A DNA stretch of 64,000 nucleotides from Prevotella koreensis (GCF_003977605.1 NZ_RYYU01000001.1:984574-1048573); one strand, 5' to 3'; numbered from the stretch's first letter, positions 16,307 to 25,902 are shown. Notes: a model not told the origin generated them from the letters alone. Translations and numbers: made by a program.

Positions 16307-19300
16307 TTGCAGAAATATGTAAACAAGAAATTAGTCAAAAGAGACTCGATATGGATAGTTGCAATATTGGGTCTTTTGTGTTTTTCAGCCTGTAAGAAGA
16401 TTCCGAATAAGGCGGAAGCAGACAGACTGAACAGCATTTCTTATTCTTATCACTACAAGAACATAGACTCCACACTGCATTATGCCAAAGCCGCATTCAA
16501 CATGTCTGAAGGATATGATGATGGCAAGGCTGAAGCATTAAATAATATAGCATTTGCAAGCATAGCGAAAATGAATTACTCTGATGCCGGCAGACAACTT
16601 GACAGCATCGTGGGATTGACAAACAATCATGTTGAACTGCTTATTTCGTACATCCAACACATGCGTCTTTGTCAGCGAGAATCTCACAACAAGGACTTCT
16701 ATGACTATCAAGAAAAAGCCATAAAAAGCCTCAAGAGGATAAACGAATCTCGCGACATGCTCACCGAAAGACAGCGTAGCCGTATGATATACGCCGAAAG
16801 CGAAATGGCTATTGTGACCTCCACATATTATTATTATGTAGGTCTTGAAAGCCGTTCTATGGACACTTTGCTCGGGATTGATGCCAATGGTGAGATACAG
16901 AAAGACTCCGCCCAACTAATGAACTATCTCTATCAAATAGGAGCAGGAGGAATAGTAAGCGAAGGAACACAGACTGACATCAATCAAAAGGAGTGGGAAT
17001 ACCTTGTGCGTTGCTATATGCTTGCAATTCAGAGCAGAAGCATATATTGGGAAGCCAACTCACTTCAAGCCATGAGCGAGCATCTTCTCGACAAGAATGC
17101 ACGCGACAAACTGATAGCCTCAAACCAACAAACGATAAAATATATAAACGTTGACAACATGCCAGACAGCCTGCTTGCAGGCAATCTCGCACAAAGGTCG
17201 CTGGCTTTGTTCCAAAGTCTTGGCGATGTATATCAGATAGCCGGAGCGTATCGAACGCTTGCTTCTTGTTTTTGGGGAGTCGGAGATTATCGCTCGGCAA
17301 TGATTTGTCTGGAAGATGCACTGAACAAAGACATGCGCATAGAACAAGCACCCGACTTGGTTGCAAGTATAAGAGAGCAACTTTCGATAGTATATTCCGC
17401 AATGAACGAGAAACCTACCAGCGATTACAACCGGAATATTTATCTTGACCTTCAGGACATGACACGACAGGACAGGCATCTTGAGGCTCGTGCCGAACAA
17501 CTTGACCGTTCAGCACGACAACTAAATATCATGATTTCCGCAGTGTTAGTAATGATTGTAGTTGTTGTTACCCTTATGTTCTTTTTTTATAACCTGAGAA
17601 GAAAAAAACAGAAGAATAATTCACTTGACGACCTGCTCGAACCTTTAGAGCAGTGGCGAAAGGACAACATACTGCTTAACAACGCATTGGATGAACGGCA
17701 TGAAGAAATAAATGAAACGTATGCAATCAATGTCATACATATAGCGAACAACAAGAAACGCAATCTTGAAAATCGTGCAAAGATATTTCTTGTGAATAGT
17801 ATAATACCGCTTATCGACAGAATTATTCATGAGGTTGGCAGACTTAAAAATGCAAACGAAAGCAATAAGGTGAGGGCAGAAAGATATAGTTATGTAGCAG
17901 AACTCACAGACAAGATAAATGACTATAACAACGTTCTATCACAATGGATTCAACTGCGCCAAGGCGAATTGAATATGCACATTGAGAGTTTCCCTTTGGA
18001 AGAGACTTTCAGTGTAGTAAAAAAGAGCAGGATGTCTTTCCAACTGAAAGGTATAAACTTAATCGTAGAGTCTACGACATCAAATGTAAAAGCCGACCGC
18101 GTACTCACTCTCTTCATGCTGAACACTCTTGCCGACAATGCTAGGAAGTTTACACAGGAGGGAGGTACTGTAACAATTTCCTCACATTCCACAGACGATT
18201 ACGTAGAGATTTCGGTCACAGATACGGGAAAGGGAATGTCTGCCGATGAACTGTCCGGAATATTTGACCATAAGGTATATAACGGTCATGGCTTTGGATT
18301 AATGAACTGCAAGGGAATAATTGAAAAATACCGCAAGATAAGTCAGATATTCAGTGTATGCAAATTGTCTGCAGAAAGCAAAGAAGGCACAGGCAGTCGT
18401 TTCTTTTTCCGTCTGCCTCATGGTGTTGTACGTATAATTATTTCATTGGTATCGGCATTGTCTTCTATTTCGATGTCTGCTGCAAATGTTTCACCTCAGA
18501 AACTTGCAGCCGACTATGCAGACAGTGCATATTTCTCTAATGTTGGCAGCAAGTATGAACGAACACTTCAGTTTGCAGACAGCGTTCTGAAATATCTTAA
18601 TATAAGATACCGGCAAATAAAAAAGAATGGCAATGTTATCATGGTGAAATCGGGCAATCTAAAGGCCGAACCGGCAGAGATTACTTGGTTTCATGACGGC
18701 ATGGATATCGACTATGATGTGATCCTTGACATACGTAATGAAAGTGCCGTAGCGGCATTGGCAATCCACGACTGGGATCTTTACAGATATAACAATCGGG
18801 CATATACCTTGTTGTTCAAAGAAAAATCGGCAGATAAGAACCTTGCGGAATATTGTCGAACAATGCAGACATCAGAGTCTAACAAGATGATTGCCGTGGC
18901 ATTACTTACATTATTGTTCATTATTATAATAGTTGCATACTATTTCCTTTACTACCGACATCGCATCAATTACGATTATTGCATCGAACAAGTGGGACAC
19001 ATCAACGACATTCTGCTCAGCAAACGAACTGACGAAGAGAAACTTTCACTCATCAGACCGATTTCAACAGATAAATATCCTGAAGCACTTAAAGTAATCG
19101 TTGACAAAGTAAAGGAAGCACTTGTATCGTCTGTCGAAAGTTCTAAAGAGAAGAACTACGAGATAGAACTTGCAGAAGATGAGAGCCGACGTGCAGAATT
19201 TGAAGGCGATAAACTTCATGTCAGCAATAATGTTCTTGACAATTGTCTCAGTACTCTAAAGCATGAAACGATGTATTATCCTTCCCGTATCAGACAGATT

Positions 19301-19822
19301 GTGGAAGAGGTAAACAATGACAATACGGCGGAAGAGCCTGCACAACTTCAGGCCATTGATGAACTTGTTTCATACTACAAAGAACTTTACTCCATACTGA
19401 GTGCTCAGGCAATGAGGCAAGTGAATGTTGTAAAAAATAAATGCCAATCAGTAGGAATACAGAAAATATTAAAAACTGATGCCTCCGAATACTTTGTAAT
19501 GGGTGATGAAATGATGCTTAAATATCTCTTTGACATTCTACAAAAGCAAAACAATGGAAACTTTGCCGACATTCGCGTATCGAAAAAAGAAGAAAGGTAT
19601 GTAGTTGTTGAACTTGAGATGAACAAGTTGGCCTTCCGCGAACTCTTTACACCATCAATGGAAAACATTCCGTTTATGATTTGCAGACAGATAGTAAGAG
19701 AAAATAGCGAAAGTACCAATCTACGTGGCTGTGGAATCGTAGCACAACCCTCAGCAAAACAAGGTACATTGGTAACTGTAACACTGGCATCTGCAAACGT
19801 AAATACAATAAAGAATAAATAA
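16307..19822 (+). CDS. Large multi-span sensor histidine kinase (DUF5112/DUF5113 type)
   Basis: The product has 1171 residues. It starts at TTG; no ATG is in frame upstream and AAGGAGA lies 13 bases before. A lipobox-like FSAC ends at Cys29. Residues 40-400 are helical TPR-like repeats predicted in the periplasm, and a membrane helix follows at 408-429. Residues 440-560 form a helical dimerisation region with His508-Glu in RIIHEVGRL as possible phospho-acceptor. Residues 595-704 are a HATPase domain with N box NTLADNARKF, G1 DTGKGM and G2 GHGFGL. Then a second hydrophobic segment (706-725), another exported stretch, a third helix (861-882) and a cytoplasmic DUF5113-like end follow. A response regulator gene follows after 12 bases. 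The ligand is unknown. Confidence 0.8.
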   Translation: MQKYVNKKLVKRDSIWIVAILGLLCFSACKKIPNKAEADRLNSISYSYHYKNIDSTLHYAKAAFNMSEGYDDGKAEALNNIAFASIAKMNYSDAGRQLDSIVGLTNNHVELLISYIQHMRLCQRESHNKDFYDYQEKAIKSLKRINESRDMLTERQRSRMIYAESEMAIVTSTYYYYVGLESRSMDTLLGIDANGEIQKDSAQLMNYLYQIGAGGIVSEGTQTDINQKEWEYLVRCYMLAIQSRSIYWEANSLQAMSEHLLDKNARDKLIASNQQTIKYINVDNMPDSLLAGNLAQRSLALFQSLGDVYQIAGAYRTLASCFWGVGDYRSAMICLEDALNKDMRIEQAPDLVASIREQLSIVYSAMNEKPTSDYNRNIYLDLQDMTRQDRHLEARAEQLDRSARQLNIMISAVLVMIVVVVTLMFFFYNLRRKKQKNNSLDDLLEPLEQWRKDNILLNNALDERHEEINETYAINVIHIANNKKRNLENRAKIFLVNSIIPLIDRIIHEVGRLKNANESNKVRAERYSYVAELTDKINDYNNVLSQWIQLRQGELNMHIESFPLEETFSVVKKSRMSFQLKGINLIVESTTSNVKADRVLTLFMLNTLADNARKFTQEGGTVTISSHSTDDYVEISVTDTGKGMSADELSGIFDHKVYNGHGFGLMNCKGIIEKYRKISQIFSVCKLSAESKEGTGSRFFFRLPHGVVRIIISLVSALSSISMSAANVSPQKLAADYADSAYFSNVGSKYERTLQFADSVLKYLNIRYRQIKKNGNVIMVKSGNLKAEPAEITWFHDGMDIDYDVILDIRNESAVAALAIHDWDLYRYNNRAYTLLFKEKSADKNLAEYCRTMQTSESNKMIAVALLTLLFIIIIVAYYFLYYRHRINYDYCIEQVGHINDILLSKRTDEEKLSLIRPISTDKYPEALKVIVDKVKEALVSSVESSKEKNYEIELAEDESRRAEFEGDKLHVSNNVLDNCLSTLKHETMYYPSRIRQIVEEVNNDNTAEEPAQLQAIDELVSYYKELYSILSAQAMRQVNVVKNKCQSVGIQKILKTDASEYFVMGDEMMLKYLFDILQKQNNGNFADIRVSKKEERYVVVELEMNKLAFRELFTPSMENIPFMICRQIVRENSESTNLRGCGIVAQPSAKQGTLVTVTLASANVNTIKNK

Positions 19823-19834
19823 AAATCACAGAAT

Positions 19835-20560
19835 ATGGAAAATTTCAAAGTAATAATAGTCGAAGATGTGCCGCTCGAACTGAAAGGTACAGAGGGAATC
19901 TTCCGGAACGATATTCCGGAAGCCGAAATAATAGGAACGGCAGAAAGCGAAGCGACATATTGGCGATTAATAAAGCAACAGAAGCCCGACATGGTTCTGC
20001 TCGACCTCGGACTCGGTGGCTCAACAACCGTCGGTGTGGAGATATGTCGCCAGACGAAAGAAATGTATCCGATGATAAAGATTCTGATATTCACAGGTGA
20101 GATTCTCAACGAGAAACTATGGGTTGACGTTCTCGATGCCGGATGCGACGGTATATGCCTTAAAAGTGGCGAACTGCTCACCCGAGGCGATGTGGTAAGC
20201 GTTATGGCGGGCAAGAAGATGGTGTTCAACCAGCCTATACTCGAAAAGATTATCGAGAGATTCAAGCGTGGGGTAAGCAGTCAACTGATGCGACAGGAAG
20301 CACTTGTCAATTATGAGATTGATGAATACGATGAGCGTTTCCTTCGTCATCTGGCTTTGGGATACACAAAGGAACAGATAACCAACCTGCGCGGAATGCC
20401 ATTCGGGGTGAAAAGTCTTGAGAAGAGACAGAACGAACTCGTGCAAAAACTATTTCCAAACGGCAACTACGGCATAGGTATTAATGCTACGCGCCTTGTT
20501 GTACGCGCACTCGAATTAAGAATTATCGACCTTGACAACCTACAGGCAGACGAAGAGTAA
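19835..20560 (+). CDS. Response regulator with C-terminal helix-turn-helix-like domain
   Basis: The product has 241 residues. The receiver domain begins KVIIVEDVPLE with the acidic pair Glu10-Asp11. The phospho-acceptor is Asp57 in MVLLDLGLGG, and the switch residues lie in ILIFTGE and the lysine of GICLKSGE. The C-terminal part (RFLRHLALGYTKEQITNLRGM ... GINATRLVVRALELRII) is shaped like a LuxR/NarL-type DNA-binding domain but is diverged. It is the obvious partner of the preceding kinase, 12 bases downstream of it, and precedes a membrane protein by five bases. Target genes are not known. Confidence 0.85.
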   Translation: MENFKVIIVEDVPLELKGTEGIFRNDIPEAEIIGTAESEATYWRLIKQQKPDMVLLDLGLGGSTTVGVEICRQTKEMYPMIKILIFTGEILNEKLWVDVLDAGCDGICLKSGELLTRGDVVSVMAGKKMVFNQPILEKIIERFKRGVSSQLMRQEALVNYEIDEYDERFLRHLALGYTKEQITNLRGMPFGVKSLEKRQNELVQKLFPNGNYGIGINATRLVVRALELRIIDLDNLQADEE

Positions 20561-20565
20561 GAAGA

Positions 20566-21195
20566 ATGTATATGCGTAGAATATCCTCCATATCTGCTCT
20601 GACATGCATGGCAATGCTTTCCGCCAACCTACTGCTTGTTATCCTCTCATGGATTCTCAGTGCCGTAGGAGTTGAATCGGTGCGTTCGCTAATCAGTGGT
20701 GAAGGTGTGCGTTGGTTTCTCGGACATTATGTTGACATAATAGGCACACCGGTGCTTGCATGGCTATTGCTTTTGTCTGTTTCATACAGTTCCTTCTATG
20801 GAAGCGGTTTATATGAGGTTATGATATATCGGATAAAAGGTAAAAGACTGTTACTGCGTCAACGGCTCGGTTTACGTGTAATATTGATTACCCTGCTCAT
20901 CTTAACTATCATAATAGCATTGCTTACACTCACGCCACATGCCATACTTCTAAGTCCGGTGGGAAACATCTTCCCCTCATCATTCAGCCACAGTATAATA
21001 CCTACGATAGCAGGAGCAATAACGCTGATGTCCATTATTTACGGATTGGTGAGCGGGACGATACGAAGCGGACATTCTGCATTCAAATGCCTGTATTGTA
21101 AAATACATACCCTCTTACCTATATTCTTAGTATATATTTTCACTGCCCAACTCTTCGCTTGTTTCAACTTCGTATTCTCGATTTTAACCTATTAA
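20566..21195 (+). CDS. Multi-pass membrane protein in the kinase operon
   Basis: The product has 209 residues with five or six membrane helices (MLSANLLLVILSWIL, IIGTPVLAWLLLLSVSY, VILITLLILTIIIALLTL, IIPTIAGAITLMSIIYGLV, LPIFLVYIFTAQLFACF). A conserved-looking segment VESVRSLISGEGVRWFLGHYVDIIGTP links helices one and two and recalls the AbgT-like hypothetical proteins of Prevotella. Similarity is too weak to name a substrate. It is five bases downstream of the response regulator, so it belongs to the same transcript and may be a membrane partner of the sensor. A terminator follows. Function unknown. Confidence 0.65.
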   Translation: MYMRRISSISALTCMAMLSANLLLVILSWILSAVGVESVRSLISGEGVRWFLGHYVDIIGTPVLAWLLLLSVSYSSFYGSGLYEVMIYRIKGKRLLLRQRLGLRVILITLLILTIIIALLTLTPHAILLSPVGNIFPSSFSHSIIPTIAGAITLMSIIYGLVSGTIRSGHSAFKCLYCKIHTLLPIFLVYIFTAQLFACFNFVFSILTY

Positions 21196-21207
21196 AGAGT
21201 ATAATAT

Positions 21208-21250
21208 AAAAGGTATCAAACTCGGCATAATGTCGGGTTCGATACCTTTT
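21208..21250. terminator. Bidirectional terminator
   Basis: AAAAGGTATC pairs with GATACCTTTT, with an inner CTCGG/TCGGG region. It lies between the kinase operon and the convergent aminotransferase. Confidence 0.75.
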
Positions 21251-21284
21251 AGAGTAAATTATATGTTTTGGATTAGTCCAAAAG

Positions 21285-22595
21285 TTATACTGGATTATTT
21301 TCTGCAAACAGTTTCATGCGCTCCTCAAGTTGTGCGTATTGGTGGTTTTCTATGAACGAGGTGCATACTCGCAGACCCTCTTGGTGCGAGCCTGTGGTAA
21401 TCAAGCAAATCGCACTCACACCATAATACATCAACTCGCGCGCCAATGTTCCGCTTGTCATGCCCGGATAACCGATAGTGAAATAGAAACCATCGGCAAT
21501 TGGTTGGTCGAGATCGCGGTCATATACTATATGAAAATTATACTTACAGAATATTTCTTTCAGTTTGTGTGCACGCTCTCCATAAATCTTTATCTCATCG
21601 CGGAAGTTGTAAGTACCGTCACATGCGGCACCGAGCATTGCTGCCATTGCGTGCTGTGCACTATGACTCGTTCCCGATGAGAGGGCATAGAGCATACGCG
21701 TAGAGAATACCAAACCGAAAGGCAATCCTTCATATCGTGCCGACAAATCATCGTAATGACGACGGAAGAGTTTATCACTGATACAAGTAACGCCGATACG
21801 TTCGCCTGCATAACTGAAAGCCTTTGAGCCACTGATTAGTAGAATATAGTTATCGGTATAATGAGCCACGCTTGGTTGGTATGGTGGTTGGAAAGGACGA
21901 CTGAGGTCTTGGCGGAAATCCATTGCAAAATATGCAAGGTCTTCCATCACGATTACATCATAACGTGTTACCAGTTCACCGATAATACGCAATTCATCAT
22001 CATTGAAGCATACCCACGAAGGATTGTTAGGATTGCTATATACAATGGCGCAGATATTGCCTTTTGAAAGGTAACTCTCAAGTTTATCACGGAGTTTGTC
22101 ACCACGATAGTCATACACATCGAATGTTTCGTATTTCACTCCCTGCACCTGCAGTTGCATCTTCTGCACAGGGAATCCCGGGTCGATGAACAGTACGGTG
22201 TCTTTCTTGCGGTCTGCTTGCGAGCATGTAAGGAATGAGGCGAACGTTCCCTGCATACTTCCACATACCGGCACGCAGCCCTCCGGCTTTACGTCAACGT
22301 CTATGAAAGCCTTCACAAAACGCGAAGCCTGACGTTTCAGTTCCGGAAATCCTTGAATATCGGGGTAACTACGAGCGATACCTTCCTGCAAAGATTTTAT
22401 CTGTGCATCCACACCCACCTTTGCAGCAGGCAATCCGGGTATTCCCATTTCCATTTTTATAAACTCTACGCCCGACTCTTTCTCTGCCATCGCAGCCACC
22501 TGTTTCACTTCTCGTATTGTTGCTTTGGCAAAATCTTGAATCCCAAGATTGCTTATCAGTCCGTCAACGATTTCTTTCTTTATAGGTGTATTCAT
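21285..22595 (-). CDS. Class I/II PLP-dependent aminotransferase
   Basis: The product has 436 residues. Fold-type I aminotransferase features are present. PVCGSMQGTFASFLTC forms the cofactor pocket and IVYSNPNNPSWVCF carries the conserved Asn-Pro. VIVMEDLAYFAMDF holds the Asp that binds the pyridine nitrogen. LLISGSKAFSYAGERIG carries the Schiff-base lysine. It lies 103 bases behind the two indolepyruvate oxidoreductase subunits and shares their strand. An aromatic amino acid transaminase feeding arylpyruvates into IorAB is therefore the likely role. The substrate is inferred from context. Confidence 0.85.
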   Translation of the reverse strand: MNTPIKKEIVDGLISNLGIQDFAKATIREVKQVAAMAEKESGVEFIKMEMGIPGLPAAKVGVDAQIKSLQEGIARSYPDIQGFPELKRQASRFVKAFIDVDVKPEGCVPVCGSMQGTFASFLTCSQADRKKDTVLFIDPGFPVQKMQLQVQGVKYETFDVYDYRGDKLRDKLESYLSKGNICAIVYSNPNNPSWVCFNDDELRIIGELVTRYDVIVMEDLAYFAMDFRQDLSRPFQPPYQPSVAHYTDNYILLISGSKAFSYAGERIGVTCISDKLFRRHYDDLSARYEGLPFGLVFSTRMLYALSSGTSHSAQHAMAAMLGAACDGTYNFRDEIKIYGERAHKLKEIFCKYNFHIVYDRDLDQPIADGFYFTIGYPGMTSGTLARELMYYGVSAICLITTGSHQEGLRVCTSFIENHQYAQLEERMKLFAENNPV

Positions 22596-22647
22596 TTAAC
22601 TTACGATTGATATTGATAATTGATAATTGACCATTGACAATAGATAA

Positions 22648-22691
22648 TTGACAGCAGGCAACAGGTTGATATTTCCATTGCCCGCTGTCAA
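22648..22691 (-). repeat. Intra-operon hairpin
   Basis: TTGACAGCAGGCAA pairs with TTGCCCGCTGTCAA with one mismatch, between iorB and the aminotransferase. Just beside it are tandem TTGATAATTGA-like words (22606-22651). It may attenuate transcription or stabilise the iorAB message. Confidence 0.55.
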
Positions 22692-22698
22692 TCCTAAT

Positions 22699-23271
22699 TT
22701 ATTTCTGCTCATTCTTTCCCAATGCCAATGCCTTGATATTCGCATCGACAATGGCTTCGCCTTTACGTCCAAACACTCTACGTATTGCATCCTCAAGTTT
22801 TGAGTATTCAATGCCAATAGCTTTCTGTGCGGCACCAAGCAGAATGACATTTGCAGAACGTGGAATATTGTTCTCTTTGGCCATTGTTTCAATGTCAAGC
22901 ACAATAACATTCTTCATCTTTGCCAAATCGGCATTGATTATCTCCATGTCTGGATAATTGGGAATATTAACAAACGGTGTGCTCGATGTTATAATCCAGC
23001 CATTCTTGTTGAGATACGGGAGATAGCGCAATGCTTCCATAGGCTCCATTGAGATGATCACATCAGCACTTCCTTTTGCGATGAGGTCACTGTTGATAGG
23101 GTCTGACGAGATACGAAGGTTCGATTGCACGTCACCACCGCGCTGGCTCATGCCATGCACCTCGGCCTGCTTTATATATAGGTTCTCGTTCATGGCTGCC
23201 TCGCCTATTATGGTTGCGATAGAGAGAATACCTTGTCCTCCCACACCGCATAATATTATGTCTGTCTTCAT
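22699..23271 (-). CDS. iorB: Indolepyruvate ferredoxin oxidoreductase, beta subunit
   Basis: The product has 190 residues of the gamma-type pyruvate ferredoxin oxidoreductase domain. Hallmarks are IILCGVGGQGILSIATIIGEAA, QAEVHGMSQRGGDVQSNLRI, ISMEPMEALRYLPYL and NVILLGAAQKAIG. With IorA it oxidatively decarboxylates arylpyruvates to aryl-acetyl-CoA with reduction of ferredoxin in anaerobes. It follows iorA by 30 bases. The operon order omega-amidase, iorA, iorB, aminotransferase indicates aromatic amino acid catabolism. Confidence 0.9.
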   Translation of the reverse strand: MKTDIILCGVGGQGILSIATIIGEAAMNENLYIKQAEVHGMSQRGGDVQSNLRISSDPINSDLIAKGSADVIISMEPMEALRYLPYLNKNGWIITSSTPFVNIPNYPDMEIINADLAKMKNVIVLDIETMAKENNIPRSANVILLGAAQKAIGIEYSKLEDAIRRVFGRKGEAIVDANIKALALGKNEQK

Positions 23272-23301
23272 TTTTAGATTTACGTTTTACGAATTATACG
23301 G

Positions 23302-24924
23302 TTATTTCTTGTCCGCAGCCTTCTTCTGCTTCATATGTCTCTGCAATGTCTGTACGCACTCACGGCGTGGGATAATTACAGAAGTACCATTGTAGTTTAT
23401 CTCCTCGCGAATGATGCGCGTTATCTCCGGCATATTCTTAGGCAGAGGCACAACAACATGCAGATGCTCTTCACTTATGCCCAAGCCACGGCATATTGCC
23501 TCAAACTTATTCGTTCCCGCAGAATCCTGACCTCCGGTCATACCGGTAGTGAGGTTATCGCTGATAATCACCGTTATATTTGAATTCTCGTTTATAGCAT
23601 CAAGCAGTCCTGTCATTCCGGAGTGGGTGAATGTTGAGTCACCTATCACGGCAACCGAAGGCCATTGTCCGGCATCAGCCGCACCCTTTGCCATTGTTAT
23701 GCTGGCACCCATGTCAACACAGGCGTGTATTGCACGGAATGGTGGCAGGAAGCCGAGCGTATAACAACCGATGTCACCGAAGACACGTGCATTGTCGTAT
23801 TCGCGAAGCACCTCATTAAGAGCGGCATACATATCTCTGTGACCACAACCTTTGCATAATGCAGGCGGACGTGGTGCCACATCTTCACAAGGAGCATAGT
23901 TATCGTCCACCTCCATACCGAGAGCCTTTTTCACTATATCCGGGTTCAATTCGCCTGTACGTGGCAACTCGCCCGTAAGACGACCTTTAACCACAGCATT
24001 ACCATCCATTACGCCACGCAACATCTCTTCGATGAAAGGCTGACCTTCCTCTACAACGAGCACCGACTCACACTCATCGCACATTCTTCTGACAAGTTTC
24101 TTAGGCAGCGGATATTGCGAAATCTTAAGAATAGGATAAGGACAACCATCAGGGAAGCACTCGTTTACATAGTTAACACCTATGCCGCTTGCTATGATTC
24201 CCATAGATTTATCCGCACCACCCTTTCCTTCTAAATATTTATTATAAGGAGAAGCCACTGCGTCTGCTTCAAGTTCCGCCTGCTGTGCCGTAACGATGTC
24301 ATTGCGTTTGCGTGCGTTTACAGGCAGCAATACCCAACTGCTTGCCGTTGCGTTATAGTTCTTCTCATTCTCCTTACGCGCTTCCTTAGCAACAGACACC
24401 ACCGCACGAGAGTGAGCCATGCGTGTAGTAACTCGCATAAGAACCGGAAGATGCTGACGTTCCGAATAGTCGAAAGCCACCGACATCATGTCGTAGGCCT
24501 CTTGCTGTGAACTCGGCTCGAATGTAGGAATCATTGCAAACTTACCATAGAAGCGAGAGTCTTGCTCGTCCTGTGATGAGTGCATAGAGGGGTCGTCGGC
24601 AACAAGCACAACAACGCCGCCATTCACTCCTGTCATGCCGGAATTGACAAATGGGTCGGCACAAACATTCAAACCTACGTGTTTCATACATACCATTGCT
24701 CGCTTACCCATGAACGACATACCCAATGCCGCCTCCATTGCCGTCTTCTCGTTAGTGCTCCAACGGCTGTGTATTCCGCGTTCCTTTGCAATAGCATCAC
24801 CTTGTATAAACTCGGTGATTTCGGTAGAGGGCGTTCCAGGATAAGCATACACACCGGAAAGTCCTGCATGTATCGCACCCAAGGCAATAGCCTCATCGCC
24901 CAACAAAAGTTTCTTTTCTGTCAT
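23302..24924 (-). CDS. iorA: Indolepyruvate ferredoxin oxidoreductase, alpha subunit
   Basis: The product has 540 residues. The N-terminal pyrimidine-binding domain includes LGDEAIALGAIHAGLSGVYAYPGTPSTEI. A middle domain follows, then the thiamine-diphosphate domain with LCKGCGHRDMYAALNEVL, GDIGCYTLGFLPPF and the metal loop GDSTFTHSGMTGLLDAI. Archaeal IorA proteins end in a two-cluster ferredoxin domain; here the chain stops soon after IIPRRECVQTLQRHMKQKK without CxxCxxC motifs, as in shorter bacterial forms. It therefore needs an external ferredoxin. It is 25 bases behind the omega-amidase gene. Confidence 0.9.
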   Translation of the reverse strand: MTEKKLLLGDEAIALGAIHAGLSGVYAYPGTPSTEITEFIQGDAIAKERGIHSRWSTNEKTAMEAALGMSFMGKRAMVCMKHVGLNVCADPFVNSGMTGVNGGVVVLVADDPSMHSSQDEQDSRFYGKFAMIPTFEPSSQQEAYDMMSVAFDYSERQHLPVLMRVTTRMAHSRAVVSVAKEARKENEKNYNATASSWVLLPVNARKRNDIVTAQQAELEADAVASPYNKYLEGKGGADKSMGIIASGIGVNYVNECFPDGCPYPILKISQYPLPKKLVRRMCDECESVLVVEEGQPFIEEMLRGVMDGNAVVKGRLTGELPRTGELNPDIVKKALGMEVDDNYAPCEDVAPRPPALCKGCGHRDMYAALNEVLREYDNARVFGDIGCYTLGFLPPFRAIHACVDMGASITMAKGAADAGQWPSVAVIGDSTFTHSGMTGLLDAINENSNITVIISDNLTTGMTGGQDSAGTNKFEAICRGLGISEEHLHVVVPLPKNMPEITRIIREEINYNGTSVIIPRRECVQTLQRHMKQKKAADKK

Positions 24925-24949
24925 TTTTTTAAATTTAGTATTAGTTAAG

Positions 24950-25708
24950 TTAACCGTGTATTATATCTGCATCATCAATTACAGGGAATTTCTTACGGAA
25001 AGAGCGAAGCATTTCCATGTCAATCTCTGCCATCTTTGCGCTCTCCTCCCCGCTTCCGCAAACGGCAAGATCCTCACCGTATGGACTTATTATAAGTGAG
25101 TTGCCGCAATATTCACAATTTGGGTCACGCCCTACCCTATTCACCCCTGCCACATAACATTGGTTCTCCAATGCTCTTGCGTGCAACAACGTGTCCCAAA
25201 CCTTTATTCTACTTGTGGGCCATGAGGCAACATAAATTATCATGTCGTAGTCACCGTGATTCCTACTGAAAACAGGAAATCGCAGGTCATAACACACTTG
25301 AAGCATTATTCTCACACTCCTCCACTCCACTATCACACGCTCTTCACCTCTCGTATAGTGCAGGTTTTCGCCCGCGTATGAAAAGAGATGCCTCTTGTCG
25401 TAGGTCGTTACTTCTCCGTCAGGTTTGACAAAATATAAGCGATTGAAATACCTTTCGCCACTTTTTATTGCCAAACTGCCAGCAATAGCAGCATCTTTCG
25501 CTACCGCTTTTCGTCGCATCCATTCGACAGTCTTTCCGTTTTCACTCTCTGCCATTCCTTCAGGGTCGGCAGCAAACCCCGTTGAGAACATCTCCGGAAG
25601 GATATAAAGGTCGGCTTCGGGCGCATTATCAATCATGGCATCAGCCCTCCTGACATTGCCCTGACAGTCTCCCCACGCTATATCCATTTGCAGAATAGTT
25701 GTTTTCAT
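24950..25708 (-). CDS. Carbon-nitrogen hydrolase, omega-amidase type
   Basis: The product has 252 residues of the nitrilase superfamily. The catalytic Glu lies in LYILPEMFSTGFA, Lys in TTYDKRHLFSYAGE and Cys in IMLQVCYDLRFPVFSRN. The sequence is closest in layout to YafV/NIT2-like omega-amidases, which hydrolyse 2-oxoglutaramate or 2-oxosuccinamate. These compounds form when glutamine or asparagine is the amino donor in a transamination. Its position at the head of the operon with an aminotransferase and iorAB fits removal of that by-product. It starts at 25708; a weak CATCTTTG box lies upstream near 25782. Confidence 0.8.
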   Translation of the reverse strand: MKTTILQMDIAWGDCQGNVRRADAMIDNAPEADLYILPEMFSTGFAADPEGMAESENGKTVEWMRRKAVAKDAAIAGSLAIKSGERYFNRLYFVKPDGEVTTYDKRHLFSYAGENLHYTRGEERVIVEWRSVRIMLQVCYDLRFPVFSRNHGDYDMIIYVASWPTSRIKVWDTLLHARALENQCYVAGVNRVGRDPNCEYCGNSLIISPYGEDLAVCGSGEESAKMAEIDMEMLRSFRKKFPVIDDADIIHG

Positions 25709-25834
25709 AGTCTTTCCGATATAGAAAATCCAGTTCGCTTATGATCTTTTTAACCCGGAAAAGTCGAAAGTATTACCTTTACGAGTGCAAAGATGCAAAA
25801 AAAAATCGTAAAACAAAAATAAATTAAGAATTAT

Positions 25835-25865
25835 TTTGCTGTTTGCATTCTAATTACTAACTTTG
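25835..25865 (+). promoter_or_regulatory. Promoter of infC-rpmI-rplT
   Basis: TTTG (25835-25838), a 19-base spacer and TAACTTTG (25858-25865), 38 bases before the infC start. Confidence 0.7.
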
Positions 25866-25902
25866 CATCCGATTTTCGAAAATAGTCACTTAATAACATT
25901 TG

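Noticed and set aside
25898..25902. ATT initiation of infC as in enterobacteria
   Set aside because: The ATT at 25898 is directly followed by TGA; the ATG at 25903 is in frame with the protein.
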